A DNA stretch of 64,000 nucleotides, taken from the NCBI RefSeq assembly GCF_003944795.1, contig NZ_RWBG01000002.1, positions 496,001-560,000 on the forward strand. The letters are read 5' to 3'. A program made the position numbers and the translations under genes. How positions within the stretch are numbered: the first letter of the stretch is position 1; every line of letters begins with the position of its first letter. The DNA is from Mangrovimonas spongiae (GTDB taxonomy: Bacteria; Bacteroidota; Bacteroidia; Flavobacteriales; Flavobacteriaceae). The notes beneath the pieces are model-generated. The model saw only the letters and a list, made by a program, of their open reading frames with translations. It had not been told where the DNA came from and did not search any database. Shown piece after piece: positions 53,180-62,231 of this stretch.

Positions 53180-55366
53180 CTATTTTGTAAAAAGCAACTC
53201 TCTGTATTTAGTAAGCGGCCACAACTCATCATCCACCATAAGCTCCAATTTATCGCAATGGTATCTAATATCAGAGAAAAGTGGTTTAACTTTATGACAG
53301 TAAGCTTTAGCTTTTTTCTCTACATCTGTCATTTTATTAGCCTTTTTACGCTCGTCAATCATTTTGGTTATGGTAGAATTTATAACCTCTAGACGCTGAG
53401 AAATATCCTCAATCAAACTTAATTGCTCTTTTGCAAACTTCTTATAACTAGCCCCATATATCTCTTTTAATCCTTTAACATTATCTATTAAAATATTTTG
53501 ATAACGAACAGCAGTTGGGACAACATGGTTTCTAGCTATATCACCTAAAACACGACCTTCAATTTGAATACGCAAAACATATTCTTCCATTTCTATTTCA
53601 TAACGCGCTTTAGACTCTACTGTATTCATAACTCCCATTTCCTCAAATAGATTAATAACCTTATCACTAATCTTTACTTTTAGTGCTTCTGGAGTTGTTT
53701 TATTATTACTCAAGCCACGTTTTTTAGCTTCTTTTTCCCATGCTTCGCCATAACCATTTCCTTCAAACAAAATGTTTTTAGAAGCTTTAATGTATTCTCT
53801 TAAAACATTAAATACAGCTTCGTCTTTTTTAAGTTTTTTGGTATCGATTAATTTATCAACCTCTACTTTAAAGTCTTTTAATTGTTTTGCCACAATGGTA
53901 TTTAAAACCGTCATAGGATTAGCGCAATTTGCCCAAGAACCAACTGCTCTAAACTCAAACTTGTTTCCAGTGAACGCGAATGGCGATGTACGGTTTCTAT
54001 CGGTATTATCTAGAAGAATTTCTGGAATCTTACCCACAACATTCAATTTTAAATCGGTCTTTTCTTTTGGCGACAATTTTCCAGAGGTTACATTTTCTAA
54101 TTCCTGTAAAACACCTGTTAATTGTTCTCCAATAAATACCGATATAATAGCTGGTGGCGCTTCGTTTGCCCCTAATCTATGATCATTACTCGCCGAAGCT
54201 ATTGCGGCTCTTAACAATTCTTCATTATCGCAAACTGCTTTTATGGTATTGATAAAGAAGGTTAAAAATTGTAAGTTGCTCATAGGCGTTTTTCCTGGAC
54301 TTAATAAATTTACACCTGTGTCTGTCCCTAAGCTCCAATTGTTATGTTTTCCAGAACCATTTACACCAGCAAAAGGCTTTTCATGAAGCAAAACTTTAAA
54401 ATGATGTCTTTCGGCCACACGATTCATAACATCCATTAATAACGAATTATGGTCTACAGCTAAATTAGCCTCTTCATATATAGGCGCTAGCTCAAACTGG
54501 TTTGGTGCCACTTCATTATGTCTCGTTTTAACAGGTATTCCTAATAAAATACACTCATTTTCAAAATCACGCATAAAATCCATAGCACGATTAGGAATAG
54601 TCCCAAAATAATGGTCGTCTAACTGCTGCCCTTTTGCTGCGGCATGCCCTAACAAAGTTCTACCGGTTAAGGTTATATCTGGTCTTGATGCTGCCAAAGC
54701 GCTATCTATTAAAAAGTACTCTTGCTCCCATCCTAAAGAGGCGTTTACTTTTTTAACATTTTTATCAAAATATTTACACACAGCAACTGCGGCATTGTCC
54801 ACAGCTTGAAGCGCACGCAATAAAGGCGTTTTATAATCAAGTGCTTCTCCTGTGTAAGCCACAAAAACGGTTGGAATACACAATGTAGTACCATAAATAA
54901 AAGCAGGCGATGTTGGATCCCAAGCTGTATATCCTCGTGCTTCAAATGTATTTCTTATCCCTCCGTTAGGGAAACTAGATGCATCGGGTTCTTGCTGCAC
55001 TAATTGCCCGCCCCCAAATCGTTCTATAGCATTACCATTACCTATAGGCTCAAAAAAGGCATCATGCTTTTCTGCTGTTGTTCCTGTTAATGGCTGAAAC
55101 CAATGTGTATAATGAGTTGCTCCTTTTGAAATCGCCCATTCTTTCATTCCTGTTGAAATATGGTCTGCAACATCTCTGTCTATTTTAGCACCATTCTCAA
55201 TAGCAGACATAACGCTTTCATAGGCTTTTTTGGTTAAAAATTGACGCATAGCAGGTTCATTAAACACATTCGCTCCAAAAACTTCTGAACGTCTTGAAGG
55301 CTCCTTAACCTGAACAGATGTTCTATTTAAGGATTCTTTGATAGCATGAAATCTAAGTGTAGACAT
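53180..55366 (-). CDS. glnN: Glutamine synthetase type III
   Basis: The 728-residue enzyme makes glutamine from glutamate, ammonia and ATP. The length and ERFGGGQLVQQEPDASSFPN, RTTFEARGYTAWDP-like segment, CIPTVFVAYTGEALD, and GVNGSGKHNNWS (ATP/metal site) are those of GSIII, which forms dodecamers different from GSI. WEQEYFLID holds metal-binding Glu residues. It has a TAATTTTG box 28 bp upstream and a terminator. The gene is divergent from a type II enzyme, so the cell has at least two glutamine synthetases here. Confidence 0.96.
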   Translation of the reverse strand: MSTLRFHAIKESLNRTSVQVKEPSRRSEVFGANVFNEPAMRQFLTKKAYESVMSAIENGAKIDRDVADHISTGMKEWAISKGATHYTHWFQPLTGTTAEKHDAFFEPIGNGNAIERFGGGQLVQQEPDASSFPNGGIRNTFEARGYTAWDPTSPAFIYGTTLCIPTVFVAYTGEALDYKTPLLRALQAVDNAAVAVCKYFDKNVKKVNASLGWEQEYFLIDSALAASRPDITLTGRTLLGHAAAKGQQLDDHYFGTIPNRAMDFMRDFENECILLGIPVKTRHNEVAPNQFELAPIYEEANLAVDHNSLLMDVMNRVAERHHFKVLLHEKPFAGVNGSGKHNNWSLGTDTGVNLLSPGKTPMSNLQFLTFFINTIKAVCDNEELLRAAIASASNDHRLGANEAPPAIISVFIGEQLTGVLQELENVTSGKLSPKEKTDLKLNVVGKIPEILLDNTDRNRTSPFAFTGNKFEFRAVGSWANCANPMTVLNTIVAKQLKDFKVEVDKLIDTKKLKKDEAVFNVLREYIKASKNILFEGNGYGEAWEKEAKKRGLSNNKTTPEALKVKISDKVINLFEEMGVMNTVESKARYEIEMEEYVLRIQIEGRVLGDIARNHVVPTAVRYQNILIDNVKGLKEIYGASYKKFAKEQLSLIEDISQRLEVINSTITKMIDERKKANKMTDVEKKAKAYCHKVKPLFSDIRYHCDKLELMVDDELWPLTKYRELLFTK

Positions 55367-55393
55367 TTTTATTGATTTTTATGTTGATAAGAG

Positions 55394-55401
55394 CAAAATT
55401 A
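55394..55401 (-). promoter_or_regulatory. Promoter -7 box of the GSIII gene
   Basis: TAATTTTG on the minus strand fits TAnnTTTG, with a TTT about 20 bp upstream. Confidence 0.6.
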
Positions 55402-55508
55402 CTACGGTCTATAAAAAGAGTAAAATAAAACCGACTCATATTATTAACAATTTAGGATATTTTTAAACATTTTAGCCATAAAAACAAAAACAACCCATAA
55501 AAAAATAG

Positions 55509-55549
55509 GGGTGTTTATAAAATTACTTTTTAAAACAAAAAAAACACCC
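55509..55549. promoter_or_regulatory. Inverted repeat between the two glutamine synthetase genes
   Basis: GGGTGTTT (55509-55516) and AAACACCC (55542-55549) are perfect 8-bp arms separated by 25 bp. The repeat lies about 30 bp upstream of the GSII -7 box and over 100 bp upstream of the GSIII one. On the minus strand it is followed by TATTTTTTT, like a terminator, although no gene lies before it on that strand. It may be a nitrogen-regulator site. Confidence 0.4.
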
Positions 55550-55579
55550 TAAAAAAAACAAGGTTTAAAATTGATAACA

Positions 55580-55587
55580 TATATTTG
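55580..55587 (+). promoter_or_regulatory. Promoter -7 box of the GSII gene
   Basis: TATATTTG fits TAnnTTTG and ends 27 bp before the ATG. No TTG at the usual -33 distance, which suggests activator dependence. Confidence 0.6.
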
Positions 55588-55614
55588 CACCTTAATTAAA
55601 AAACTAATAACGTA

Positions 55615-56625
55615 ATGGCAAAATCTAAACTTGAGTATATTTGGCTTGACGGCTACTACCCAACTCAAAACATGAGAAGTAAAACTAAAATTGAAGATAA
55701 CTTTAGCGGCAAGCTTGAAGACTGCCCGATTTGGTCTTTTGATGGTAGTTCTACAAAACAAGCAGTAGGAAACTCTTCTGATTGTCTTTTAAAACCTGTA
55801 GCTATTTTTCCCGACCCTGCTAGAAAAAATGGTTACTTAGTAATGACAGAAGTATTAAATGCTGACGGCACACCTCACGAATCAAATGCAAGAGCTACAA
55901 TTAATGATGACAACAACGATTTTTGGTTTGGTTTTGAGCAAGAGTACTTCATTATGGACACACACACACAATTACCTTTAGGCTTTCCTATAGGTGGATA
56001 TCCTGGCCCTCAAGGTATGTATTACTGCTCTGTTGGCGGGAGAAATACACACGGTAGAGATTTTGTTGAAGAACATGCAGATTTATGCATTGAAGCCGGC
56101 TTAAACTTTGAAGGTATCAATCAGGAAGTTGCTTCAGGACAATGGGAGTTTCAACTTTTTGCTAAAGGTGCAAAAAAAGCAGGTGATGAAATTTGGATTG
56201 CACGATACCTATTAGATCGATTAACCGAAAAATACGGCTATTATATTGAATACCACCCAAAACCTGTAAAAGGAGATTGGAATGGCTCTGGAATGCATGC
56301 TAACTTCTCTAACTCTACTTTAAGAGAATGTGGCGATAAAGAGACTTACATGAAAATTTGTGAAGCCTTTAGACCTGTAACTAAGGAGCATATTGCTGTT
56401 TACGGAGAGTTTAACGACGAACGCTTAACTGGAGACCATGAAACAGCATCAATAGATGATTTTAGCTATGGCATTTCAGATAGAGGCGCTTCTATAAGAA
56501 TTCCTATTATTACAGTTGAAAAAGGCTGGAAAGGTTGGTTAGAAGACAGAAGACCAGCATCTAATGGCGATCCATACAAAATCGCTGGACGAATTGTAGA
56601 AACTGTTAAATCTGCAGACGTATAA
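55615..56625 (+). CDS. glnA: Glutamine synthetase, eukaryote-like (type II)
   Basis: The 336-residue enzyme matches GSII: EYIWLDGYYPTQNMRSK, PIWSFDGSST, FWFGFEQEYFIMD, GRDFVEEHADLCIEAGLNFE, NQEVASGQWEFQ, HPKPVKGDWNGSGMHANFS and RGASIRIP. The lengths and the beta-grasp N-terminal domain agree with this class, which forms decamers in eukaryotes. Bacteroidota often carry GSII beside GSIII, as seen here. It has its own -7 box and terminator and is divergent from the GSIII gene. Confidence 0.94.
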   Translation: MAKSKLEYIWLDGYYPTQNMRSKTKIEDNFSGKLEDCPIWSFDGSSTKQAVGNSSDCLLKPVAIFPDPARKNGYLVMTEVLNADGTPHESNARATINDDNNDFWFGFEQEYFIMDTHTQLPLGFPIGGYPGPQGMYYCSVGGRNTHGRDFVEEHADLCIEAGLNFEGINQEVASGQWEFQLFAKGAKKAGDEIWIARYLLDRLTEKYGYYIEYHPKPVKGDWNGSGMHANFSNSTLRECGDKETYMKICEAFRPVTKEHIAVYGEFNDERLTGDHETASIDDFSYGISDRGASIRIPIITVEKGWKGWLEDRRPASNGDPYKIAGRIVETVKSADV

Positions 56626-56648
56626 AAACATCTGTTTTGTTTATTATA

Positions 56649-56680
56649 AAAAGACTTGCTTTTTAGGGCAGGTCTTTTTT
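56649..56680 (+). terminator. Terminator of the GSII gene
   Basis: AAAAGACTTGC (56649-56659) and GCAGGTCTTTT (56668-56678) pair over 11 bp with one G-U, then T. The antiporter gene ends 3 bp later in the opposite direction, so it may serve both. Confidence 0.9.
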
Positions 56681-56682
56681 AT

Positions 56683-57639
56683 TTATAACACAGACAACAT
56701 TATAAAAACTAGATAAGCACCGAAAATTAAAAACCCTTTTAATCGGCCAATTTCAAACCGTTTAGGAATAAAAACTAAGGGAATTAATATAGCTGCAAAA
56801 CCGATCATCCAGAAAATGTTTGTCGATAAAATCTCTGGCGTATTTGGGTTTACTTGAATAGGTTTAATAATAGCTGTTATCCCTAAAACCGATGCAATAT
56901 TAAAAATATTCGATCCTATTAAATTTCCGAGAGAAATAGCCTTTTCTTTTTTTAAAGCAGCAATTACCGAAGCCGCCAACTCAGGAACACTTGTACCAAT
57001 AGCAATTACAGTAACCGAAATAGCATACTCACTAACACCAACCGATGTTGCTAAATCTTTTGCACCATTTACTAACCATTCACTACCAAAATATAAGGAC
57101 GCTGCCCCTATTAATAACCAAACAGTAATTTTAAAGTTAGATGTTTTTTGAAGTGCATCATCTACATCTACATCTTCAACTTCAACATGATTACTTTTCC
57201 TAGAATCTCTAATAAGCACAATTAAAAACACAATTAAAGCTACCATAAATACAACACCTTCAATCCTACTTAAAAGTTTATCCTGACTTAAAAACACATA
57301 AAGCAACAAGGACAAAATCATCATCATTGGCCAGTTCAGGCGGTAAAAATCGCGGTCGACAAGCAACGGCGAAATAATCGCTGTAACCCCTAACACCAAA
57401 CCTATATTAGCTATATTGGAACCAATAACATTGCCAAGAGAAATATCGGACGATCCATCTAAAGCAGCCTGTATACTCACCAATAATTCTGGTGCAGATG
57501 TTGCAAAAGAGACCACTGTCATTCCTATTACCAACTTTGAAAGTTTCAACTTAAACGACAATGCTACAGAAGACCTCACCAAAAACTCGCCTCCAACAAC
57601 CAAAAGCATAAGCCCCAATAAAACCCAAACTACACTCAT
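56683..57639 (-). CDS. Calcium/sodium antiporter, YrbG-like
   Basis: The 318-residue inner-membrane protein has about ten hydrophobic helices and the two inverted alpha repeats of the CaCA superfamily: SFATSAPELLVSIQAAL with GNVIGSNIANIGLVLG, and GTSVPELAASVIAALKK with GNLIGSNIFNIASVLG. An acidic loop (VEVEDVDVDDALQK, near 150) lies between the halves. It exchanges Ca2+ for Na+ (or K+/H+). Divergent from blaI; a TTG-N21-TATCTTCG promoter (one mismatch) is upstream. Confidence 0.94.
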   Translation of the reverse strand: MSVVWVLLGLMLLVVGGEFLVRSSVALSFKLKLSKLVIGMTVVSFATSAPELLVSIQAALDGSSDISLGNVIGSNIANIGLVLGVTAIISPLLVDRDFYRLNWPMMMILSLLLYVFLSQDKLLSRIEGVVFMVALIVFLIVLIRDSRKSNHVEVEDVDVDDALQKTSNFKITVWLLIGAASLYFGSEWLVNGAKDLATSVGVSEYAISVTVIAIGTSVPELAASVIAALKKEKAISLGNLIGSNIFNIASVLGITAIIKPIQVNPNTPEILSTNIFWMIGFAAILIPLVFIPKRFEIGRLKGFLIFGAYLVFIMLSVL

Positions 57640-57739
57640 AAATTACACTTAAAAACGTTAACTAGTTATACGTTTGATTAAAAACGCGAAGATAGTATTA
57701 AGTTTTGTTTTAATCCAAAAACTAAAAATTTCGTTAAAA

Positions 57740-57775
57740 AACTATATACGTAGTTGTATAACTACAAAAATAGTT
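57740..57775 (+). promoter_or_regulatory. Tandem BlaI-type operator dyads
   Basis: Two copies of AACTA-N6-TAGTT occur at 57740-57755 and 57760-57775, 20 bp from centre to centre (two helical turns), and between them GTAGTT-GTAT-AACTAC forms a further 16-bp dyad at 57750-57765. They lie around and between the -33 and -7 boxes of the blaI promoter. The layout is that of an autoregulated BlaI/MecI operator. Confidence 0.7.
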
Positions 57776-57784
57776 ATAGGTTTG
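57754..57784 (+). promoter_or_regulatory. Promoter of the blaI-M56 operon
   Basis: TTG (57754-57756), 20 bp, then TAGGTTTG (57777-57784): full Bacteroidota consensus. The second dyad fills the spacer, so a bound repressor would block RNA polymerase. Confidence 0.75.
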
Positions 57785-57807
57785 TGTAAGCACAATAAAA
57801 TTCAACT

Positions 57808-58167
57808 ATGCAAAAGTTAACAAACAAGGAAGAAGAAATTATGCATATTTTATGGAAGCTTGAAAAAGCTTTTGTTAAAGATGTACTCGCAGAAATACAA
57901 GAAGACAAACCACATTACAACACGCTATCTACTATTATTAGAAATCTAGAAGATAAAGGTTATGTATCCTACCATGCTTATGGGAAAACCCACCAATACT
58001 ACCCTATTATTACTAAAGAAGCCTACAAAAAAAGGTTTATGAATACCGCTATTGCGAACTACTTTAACAACTCGTATAAAAATGTGGTTTCTTTTTTTGC
58101 TAAAGAAGAAAAGATAAGCATTGAAGAACTTAAAGAAATTATAGAACTAATTGAAAGCAAAAAGTAA
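57808..58167 (+). CDS. BlaI/MecI/CopY family repressor
   Basis: The 119-residue protein has the family winged helix: LTNKEEEIMHILWKLEKAFV, LAEIQEDKPHYNTLSTIIRN and LEDKGYVSYHAYGKTHQYYP. The C-terminal ~50 residues form the dimerisation arm and should hold the cut site for the partner protease. It is followed 2 bp later by the M56 sensor gene, the usual BlaI-BlaR1 pair. Its likely operator overlaps the promoter. The trigger is unknown; beta-lactams are not implied because many Bacteroidota pairs serve other signals. Confidence 0.93.
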   Translation: MQKLTNKEEEIMHILWKLEKAFVKDVLAEIQEDKPHYNTLSTIIRNLEDKGYVSYHAYGKTHQYYPIITKEAYKKRFMNTAIANYFNNSYKNVVSFFAKEEKISIEELKEIIELIESKK

Positions 58168-58169
58168 TT

Positions 58170-59906
58170 ATGGAATATATATTAAAATCTTCGGCCATAA
58201 TCATCTTATTCTATTTATGCTATAAAATATTCCTTCAGCAAGAGACTTTTTTTGAAAGCAATCGTTGGTTTTTATTAACAGGATTATTACTAGCGGCAAT
58301 TACGCCAGTTATATCTATTCCCATTTATGTTGAATACACGCCAATAAATACATCCAATTTTTTAATCACAAATACAGCTACACCACAAACACCAGAGCAA
58401 GGCATTTCACTTATTAACATTTTAACTTGGGTGTACTTTACTGGTTTGGCTACATTAGGCATAAAACTCATATTTGAATTCAAGGCACTGTTTACTATTT
58501 TAACAAAAACAGATAAAAGCATAAAGGGCAACTACACTTATATTACAACTACGGCAAATATCCCGCCTTTTTCATTTTTTAGATGGATTGCCTACAACCC
58601 TACACAGTTTAACAAAACCGAACTTAAACATATAATTAACCACGAAAAAGTACATGCCAAACAATTACATTCTATAGATGTTATAATGGCTCAAATAGCA
58701 ACGGTGTTTTTATGGTGGAATCCATTTATCTGGTTATACAAGAAAGAAATTAAGCAAAACCTGGAGTTTATTGCCGATAAAAAAGCGCAAAACAGCTCTA
58801 ACTGCAAAAAAAGCTATCAAATGCTTTTAGTAAAAACAAGCACAACAAACAATCATCAATTGGTCATGGCCAATAATTTTTATAATTCATTAATCAAAAA
58901 ACGAATCGTTATGTTACACAAATCAAAATCAAACAAAGCAAAAGCCTGGAAATATTTTTTAATCCTTCCAGCGTTAGCTCTTTTTTTAATGAGCTTTAAC
59001 ACTAAAAAAGTTTACATAAAAAAAGACGCTAATTTAAAATCGCACGTCATTAGCTCTGCAACCACAAATAACGAGCTAAGTAAAGAAAAAAACATCAATA
59101 AATATGGTGAATCAGGAAAAGATGGCGTTATTGTTTTTAATGATAAAACCACAACAGATATTGAAGTACATATAATTACCAAAGATTTTACCGAAGCTGA
59201 TATTAACGCCTTAAAAGAAACACTTGAAAAAGATGGACTTAAAGTAACAATTAAAGGCATAAAAAGAAACTCTAAAGGTGAAATTATCGCTATAAAAATT
59301 GATATAGAATCCAATAACGCCAATGCCAATTACAGCATAAGTAATAACACGCCAATCCAACCCATTCAAATTAAATACAACACTAATGGCGATAACATTT
59401 CTATTGGAAATGCCAACCTAATAGAGAAAATTGTTGTAAACAAAGACGGTAATAACATAAAATTCAACACCAAAGGCGACAATAAAAAAGTTTTCATTGT
59501 TAAAACCGATGATGATAAAAACATTAAAAAGAAAATTATTGAATTAAAAAGCAATGACAATAATAATGATGATGATCAAGAAGTTGAAATCATAGAAGTT
59601 ATCGAAAAAGACTCTCCTAATACAGATGAAGAAAAAGAAATCATCATAGTAAAAGAGGTAAACAACAACAAAGAAGGCAACATCATTTGGGCTCACGAAA
59701 ATAACTCATCAAACAAAAACATTCAAATAATTGGAGGTGCAAAAGCACCACTTTACATTGTAGATAACAAAGAAGCCACTCCAGAAGAAGTAGAAAAAAT
59801 TGCTCCTAAAAAAATTCAGTCCATGACAGTTCTTAAAGGAGAAAAAGCTACTAATAGTTATGGTAAAAAAGGAGAAAACGGTGTTATTATAATTACCACA
59901 AAATAA
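58170..59906 (+). CDS. M56 family (BlaR1-like) membrane protease with TonB-plug-like C-terminus
   Basis: The 578-residue protein has four membrane helices (about 5-22, 35-55, 80-105 and 262-280), with the zinc protease motif HEKVH at about 158-162 in the cytoplasmic loop, then LEFIADKKA, as in BlaR1/MecR1. The part after the last helix (about 285-578) is not a penicillin-binding domain. It is rich in Asn, Lys and Asp and holds two motifs like those of TonB-receptor plugs: KYGESGKDGVIVFND near 310 and YIVDNKEATPEEVEKIAPKK with YGKKGENGVIIITTK at the end. It should cleave the adjacent BlaI-type repressor when a signal is sensed outside. What it binds is unknown. Confidence 0.88.
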   Translation: MEYILKSSAIIILFYLCYKIFLQQETFFESNRWFLLTGLLLAAITPVISIPIYVEYTPINTSNFLITNTATPQTPEQGISLINILTWVYFTGLATLGIKLIFEFKALFTILTKTDKSIKGNYTYITTTANIPPFSFFRWIAYNPTQFNKTELKHIINHEKVHAKQLHSIDVIMAQIATVFLWWNPFIWLYKKEIKQNLEFIADKKAQNSSNCKKSYQMLLVKTSTTNNHQLVMANNFYNSLIKKRIVMLHKSKSNKAKAWKYFLILPALALFLMSFNTKKVYIKKDANLKSHVISSATTNNELSKEKNINKYGESGKDGVIVFNDKTTTDIEVHIITKDFTEADINALKETLEKDGLKVTIKGIKRNSKGEIIAIKIDIESNNANANYSISNNTPIQPIQIKYNTNGDNISIGNANLIEKIVVNKDGNNIKFNTKGDNKKVFIVKTDDDKNIKKKIIELKSNDNNNDDDQEVEIIEVIEKDSPNTDEEKEIIIVKEVNNNKEGNIIWAHENNSSNKNIQIIGGAKAPLYIVDNKEATPEEVEKIAPKKIQSMTVLKGEKATNSYGKKGENGVIIITTK

Positions 59907-59929
59907 AACCCAGCTGCCAGAAGCAATAA

Positions 59930-59960
59930 AATAACCAGCCTTAAAAGGCTGGTTATTTTT
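59930..59960 (+). terminator. Terminator of the blaI-M56 operon
   Basis: AATAACCAGCC (59930-59940) and GGCTGGTTATT (59947-59957) form a perfect 11-bp stem with a TTAAAA loop, then TTT. Confidence 0.92.
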
Positions 59961-60008
59961 GTTTACAACACTATTGTCCATTAAAATACTTTATGCTATT
60001 TTAGTTGT

Positions 60009-62222
60009 ATGACAGAATTGGATATAGAAAAAGAAAATGCAGCCATTGCCAAAGCTTACCGTGAACTTCTTAAAGTAAGCTATCGCACCTTATCAGACGA
60101 CGATAAAAAATTTATTAGAAAAGCGTTTGATGTAGCTTTAGACGCCCATAAAGAACAACGCCGCAAATCTGGTGAAGCGTATATTTTTCATCCTATAGCA
60201 GTCGCTAAAATTGTGGCTCAAGAAATTGGTCTAGACGCCACATCTATAGCAGCAGCCCTATTACACGATGTTGTTGAAGATAACGAAGACTACTCACTCG
60301 CTGATATCGAACGTCTTTTTGGTGAAACAGTTGCGCGTATTGTGGATGGATTAACAAAAATTTCTTCCCTAAAAAAGTCGGGAGACATTTCTCTACAAGC
60401 TGAAAACTTTAGAAAAATGCTCCTAACATTAAATGACGATGTAAGAGTCATCATTATTAAAATAGCCGACCGTTTGCACAACATGCAAACCATGGACTCT
60501 ATGCGGGCTGACAAGCAAGTAAAAATAGCATCCGAAACCCTTTATATTTACGCCCCTCTAGCTCACAGGATTGGACTGTACAACATAAAAACCGAACTCG
60601 AAGATCTAGGCTTAAAATATACCGAACCAGAAGTTTACAACGACATCCTTACCAAAATGAAAGAAAGTAAGGAAGAACAAGATGCCTACATTGAAACATT
60701 TAGTAACGCTATTAAAGAAGCCTTAGACAAAGAAAGCCTTAACTACGAAATAAAAGGAAGACCAAAATCTATTTTTTCCATCAGGCGTAAAATGCTGAAT
60801 CAAGGTGTAAGTTTTGATGAGGTATATGACAAGTTTGCTGTCAGAATTATCTATAAAAGTGATGTGAAAAATGAAAAATTCTTAGCCTGGAAAATTTACT
60901 CTATTGTAACAGATCACTTTAGGCCCAATCCTACGCGCTTAAGAGACTGGATTTCATCACCAAAATCCACAGGTTACGAAGCCCTTCACATTACCGTAGT
61001 TGGCCCTAAAAGTCGTTGGGTAGAAGTACAAATTCGTAGCGAACGCATGAACGAAATAGCCGAAAAAGGCTATGCAGCTCACTACAAGTATAAAGAAGGT
61101 AGTGATAACGATGACAATTTAGATATGTGGATTTCTAGACTACAAGATGCTTTAGAAAACCCAGAAACCAATGCTGTAGATTTTGTAGAGCAATTTAAAC
61201 TTAACCTATATTCAAAAGAAATATTTGTTTTCACACCTAAAGGTGACTTAAAGTCATTACCCAAAGGTGCTACTCCTTTAGACTTTGCCTTTAGTATACA
61301 CACAGAGGTTGGTATGAAAACTCGTGGTGCAAAAGTAAATGGCAAATTAGTACCACTAAGTCATACTCTAAAAAGTGGCGATCGTGTAGAGATTTTAACT
61401 TCAGAATCGATAAAACCAAACACCAACTGGCTAGATTACGCGACTACAGGAAGAGCCAGAAGTAAAATAAAATCACTTTTAAAAGCAGAGAAAAAAGAAA
61501 TTGCCGAAGAAGGCAAAGAAATTTTAAGACGTAAATTAAAACAACTCAAAATAACACTTAACGAAAAAACCGTTAACGAGCTTGTTAACCATTTTAAACT
61601 TAAAACAAGTTTAGATTTATTTTACCGTGTTGGCATAGGCAAAATAGACAATAGTAAACTTAAAGAATATGCTTCCTCTCGAAGCAATGCCCTTGTTAGC
61701 TATATAAAAAATAAAATTGTTCGTAAGCCTAGTATCTCAAAAGATGACATAGAAAAAGATGAAATTACAACAAAATACGACCAATTAGTTTTTGGCAAAG
61801 ACGAACAAAAATTAGACTACAAACTAGCATCTTGCTGTAACCCTATTCCTGGCGATCCTGTTTTTGGCTTTTTAACAATAAACGACGGTTTAAAAGTGCA
61901 TAAAAAAAACTGTCCAAATGCGTTAAGTCTTCAGTCTAACTATGCTTATCGCATTATGACAGCTAAATGGGTGGACTCCTCACAACAAGAATTCGCCACA
62001 CAAATTAAACTATCAGGAATAGATAACATAGGTTTAGTTAACAAAATTACCGAAGTTATTTCTTCCAACATGCACGTAAACATGAAAAGCATTAGTTTTG
62101 AAAGCGAAGACGGTATTTTCTCAGGGAAAATAAATGTTGTAGTCAAGAACAGCGCCATGCTGAATAAAGTTATCGATAATCTGAAAAAAATTAATGGTAT
62201 CGATAAAGTATCAAGAGTTTAA
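60009..62222 (+). CDS. Bifunctional (p)ppGpp synthetase/hydrolase, RelA/SpoT family
   Basis: The 737-residue long RSH protein controls the stringent response. Domain order: HD hydrolase (about 40-200) with His61, HD at 86-87 in ALLHDVVEDNED and IADRLHNMQTM, so the hydrolase site is intact; synthetase (about 230-370, with YDKFAVRIIY and SPKSTGYEALHITV); TGS (about 390-455, IFVFTPKGDLKSLPKG); a conserved-Cys segment (CCNPIPGDPVFGF near 610); and a C-terminal ACT domain. Both activities look present. The downstream fur gene starts 28 bp later. Located 48 bp after the M56 terminator. Confidence 0.95.
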   Translation: MTELDIEKENAAIAKAYRELLKVSYRTLSDDDKKFIRKAFDVALDAHKEQRRKSGEAYIFHPIAVAKIVAQEIGLDATSIAAALLHDVVEDNEDYSLADIERLFGETVARIVDGLTKISSLKKSGDISLQAENFRKMLLTLNDDVRVIIIKIADRLHNMQTMDSMRADKQVKIASETLYIYAPLAHRIGLYNIKTELEDLGLKYTEPEVYNDILTKMKESKEEQDAYIETFSNAIKEALDKESLNYEIKGRPKSIFSIRRKMLNQGVSFDEVYDKFAVRIIYKSDVKNEKFLAWKIYSIVTDHFRPNPTRLRDWISSPKSTGYEALHITVVGPKSRWVEVQIRSERMNEIAEKGYAAHYKYKEGSDNDDNLDMWISRLQDALENPETNAVDFVEQFKLNLYSKEIFVFTPKGDLKSLPKGATPLDFAFSIHTEVGMKTRGAKVNGKLVPLSHTLKSGDRVEILTSESIKPNTNWLDYATTGRARSKIKSLLKAEKKEIAEEGKEILRRKLKQLKITLNEKTVNELVNHFKLKTSLDLFYRVGIGKIDNSKLKEYASSRSNALVSYIKNKIVRKPSISKDDIEKDEITTKYDQLVFGKDEQKLDYKLASCCNPIPGDPVFGFLTINDGLKVHKKNCPNALSLQSNYAYRIMTAKWVDSSQQEFATQIKLSGIDNIGLVNKITEVISSNMHVNMKSISFESEDGIFSGKINVVVKNSAMLNKVIDNLKKINGIDKVSRV

Positions 62223-62231
62223 AAATAAGTG

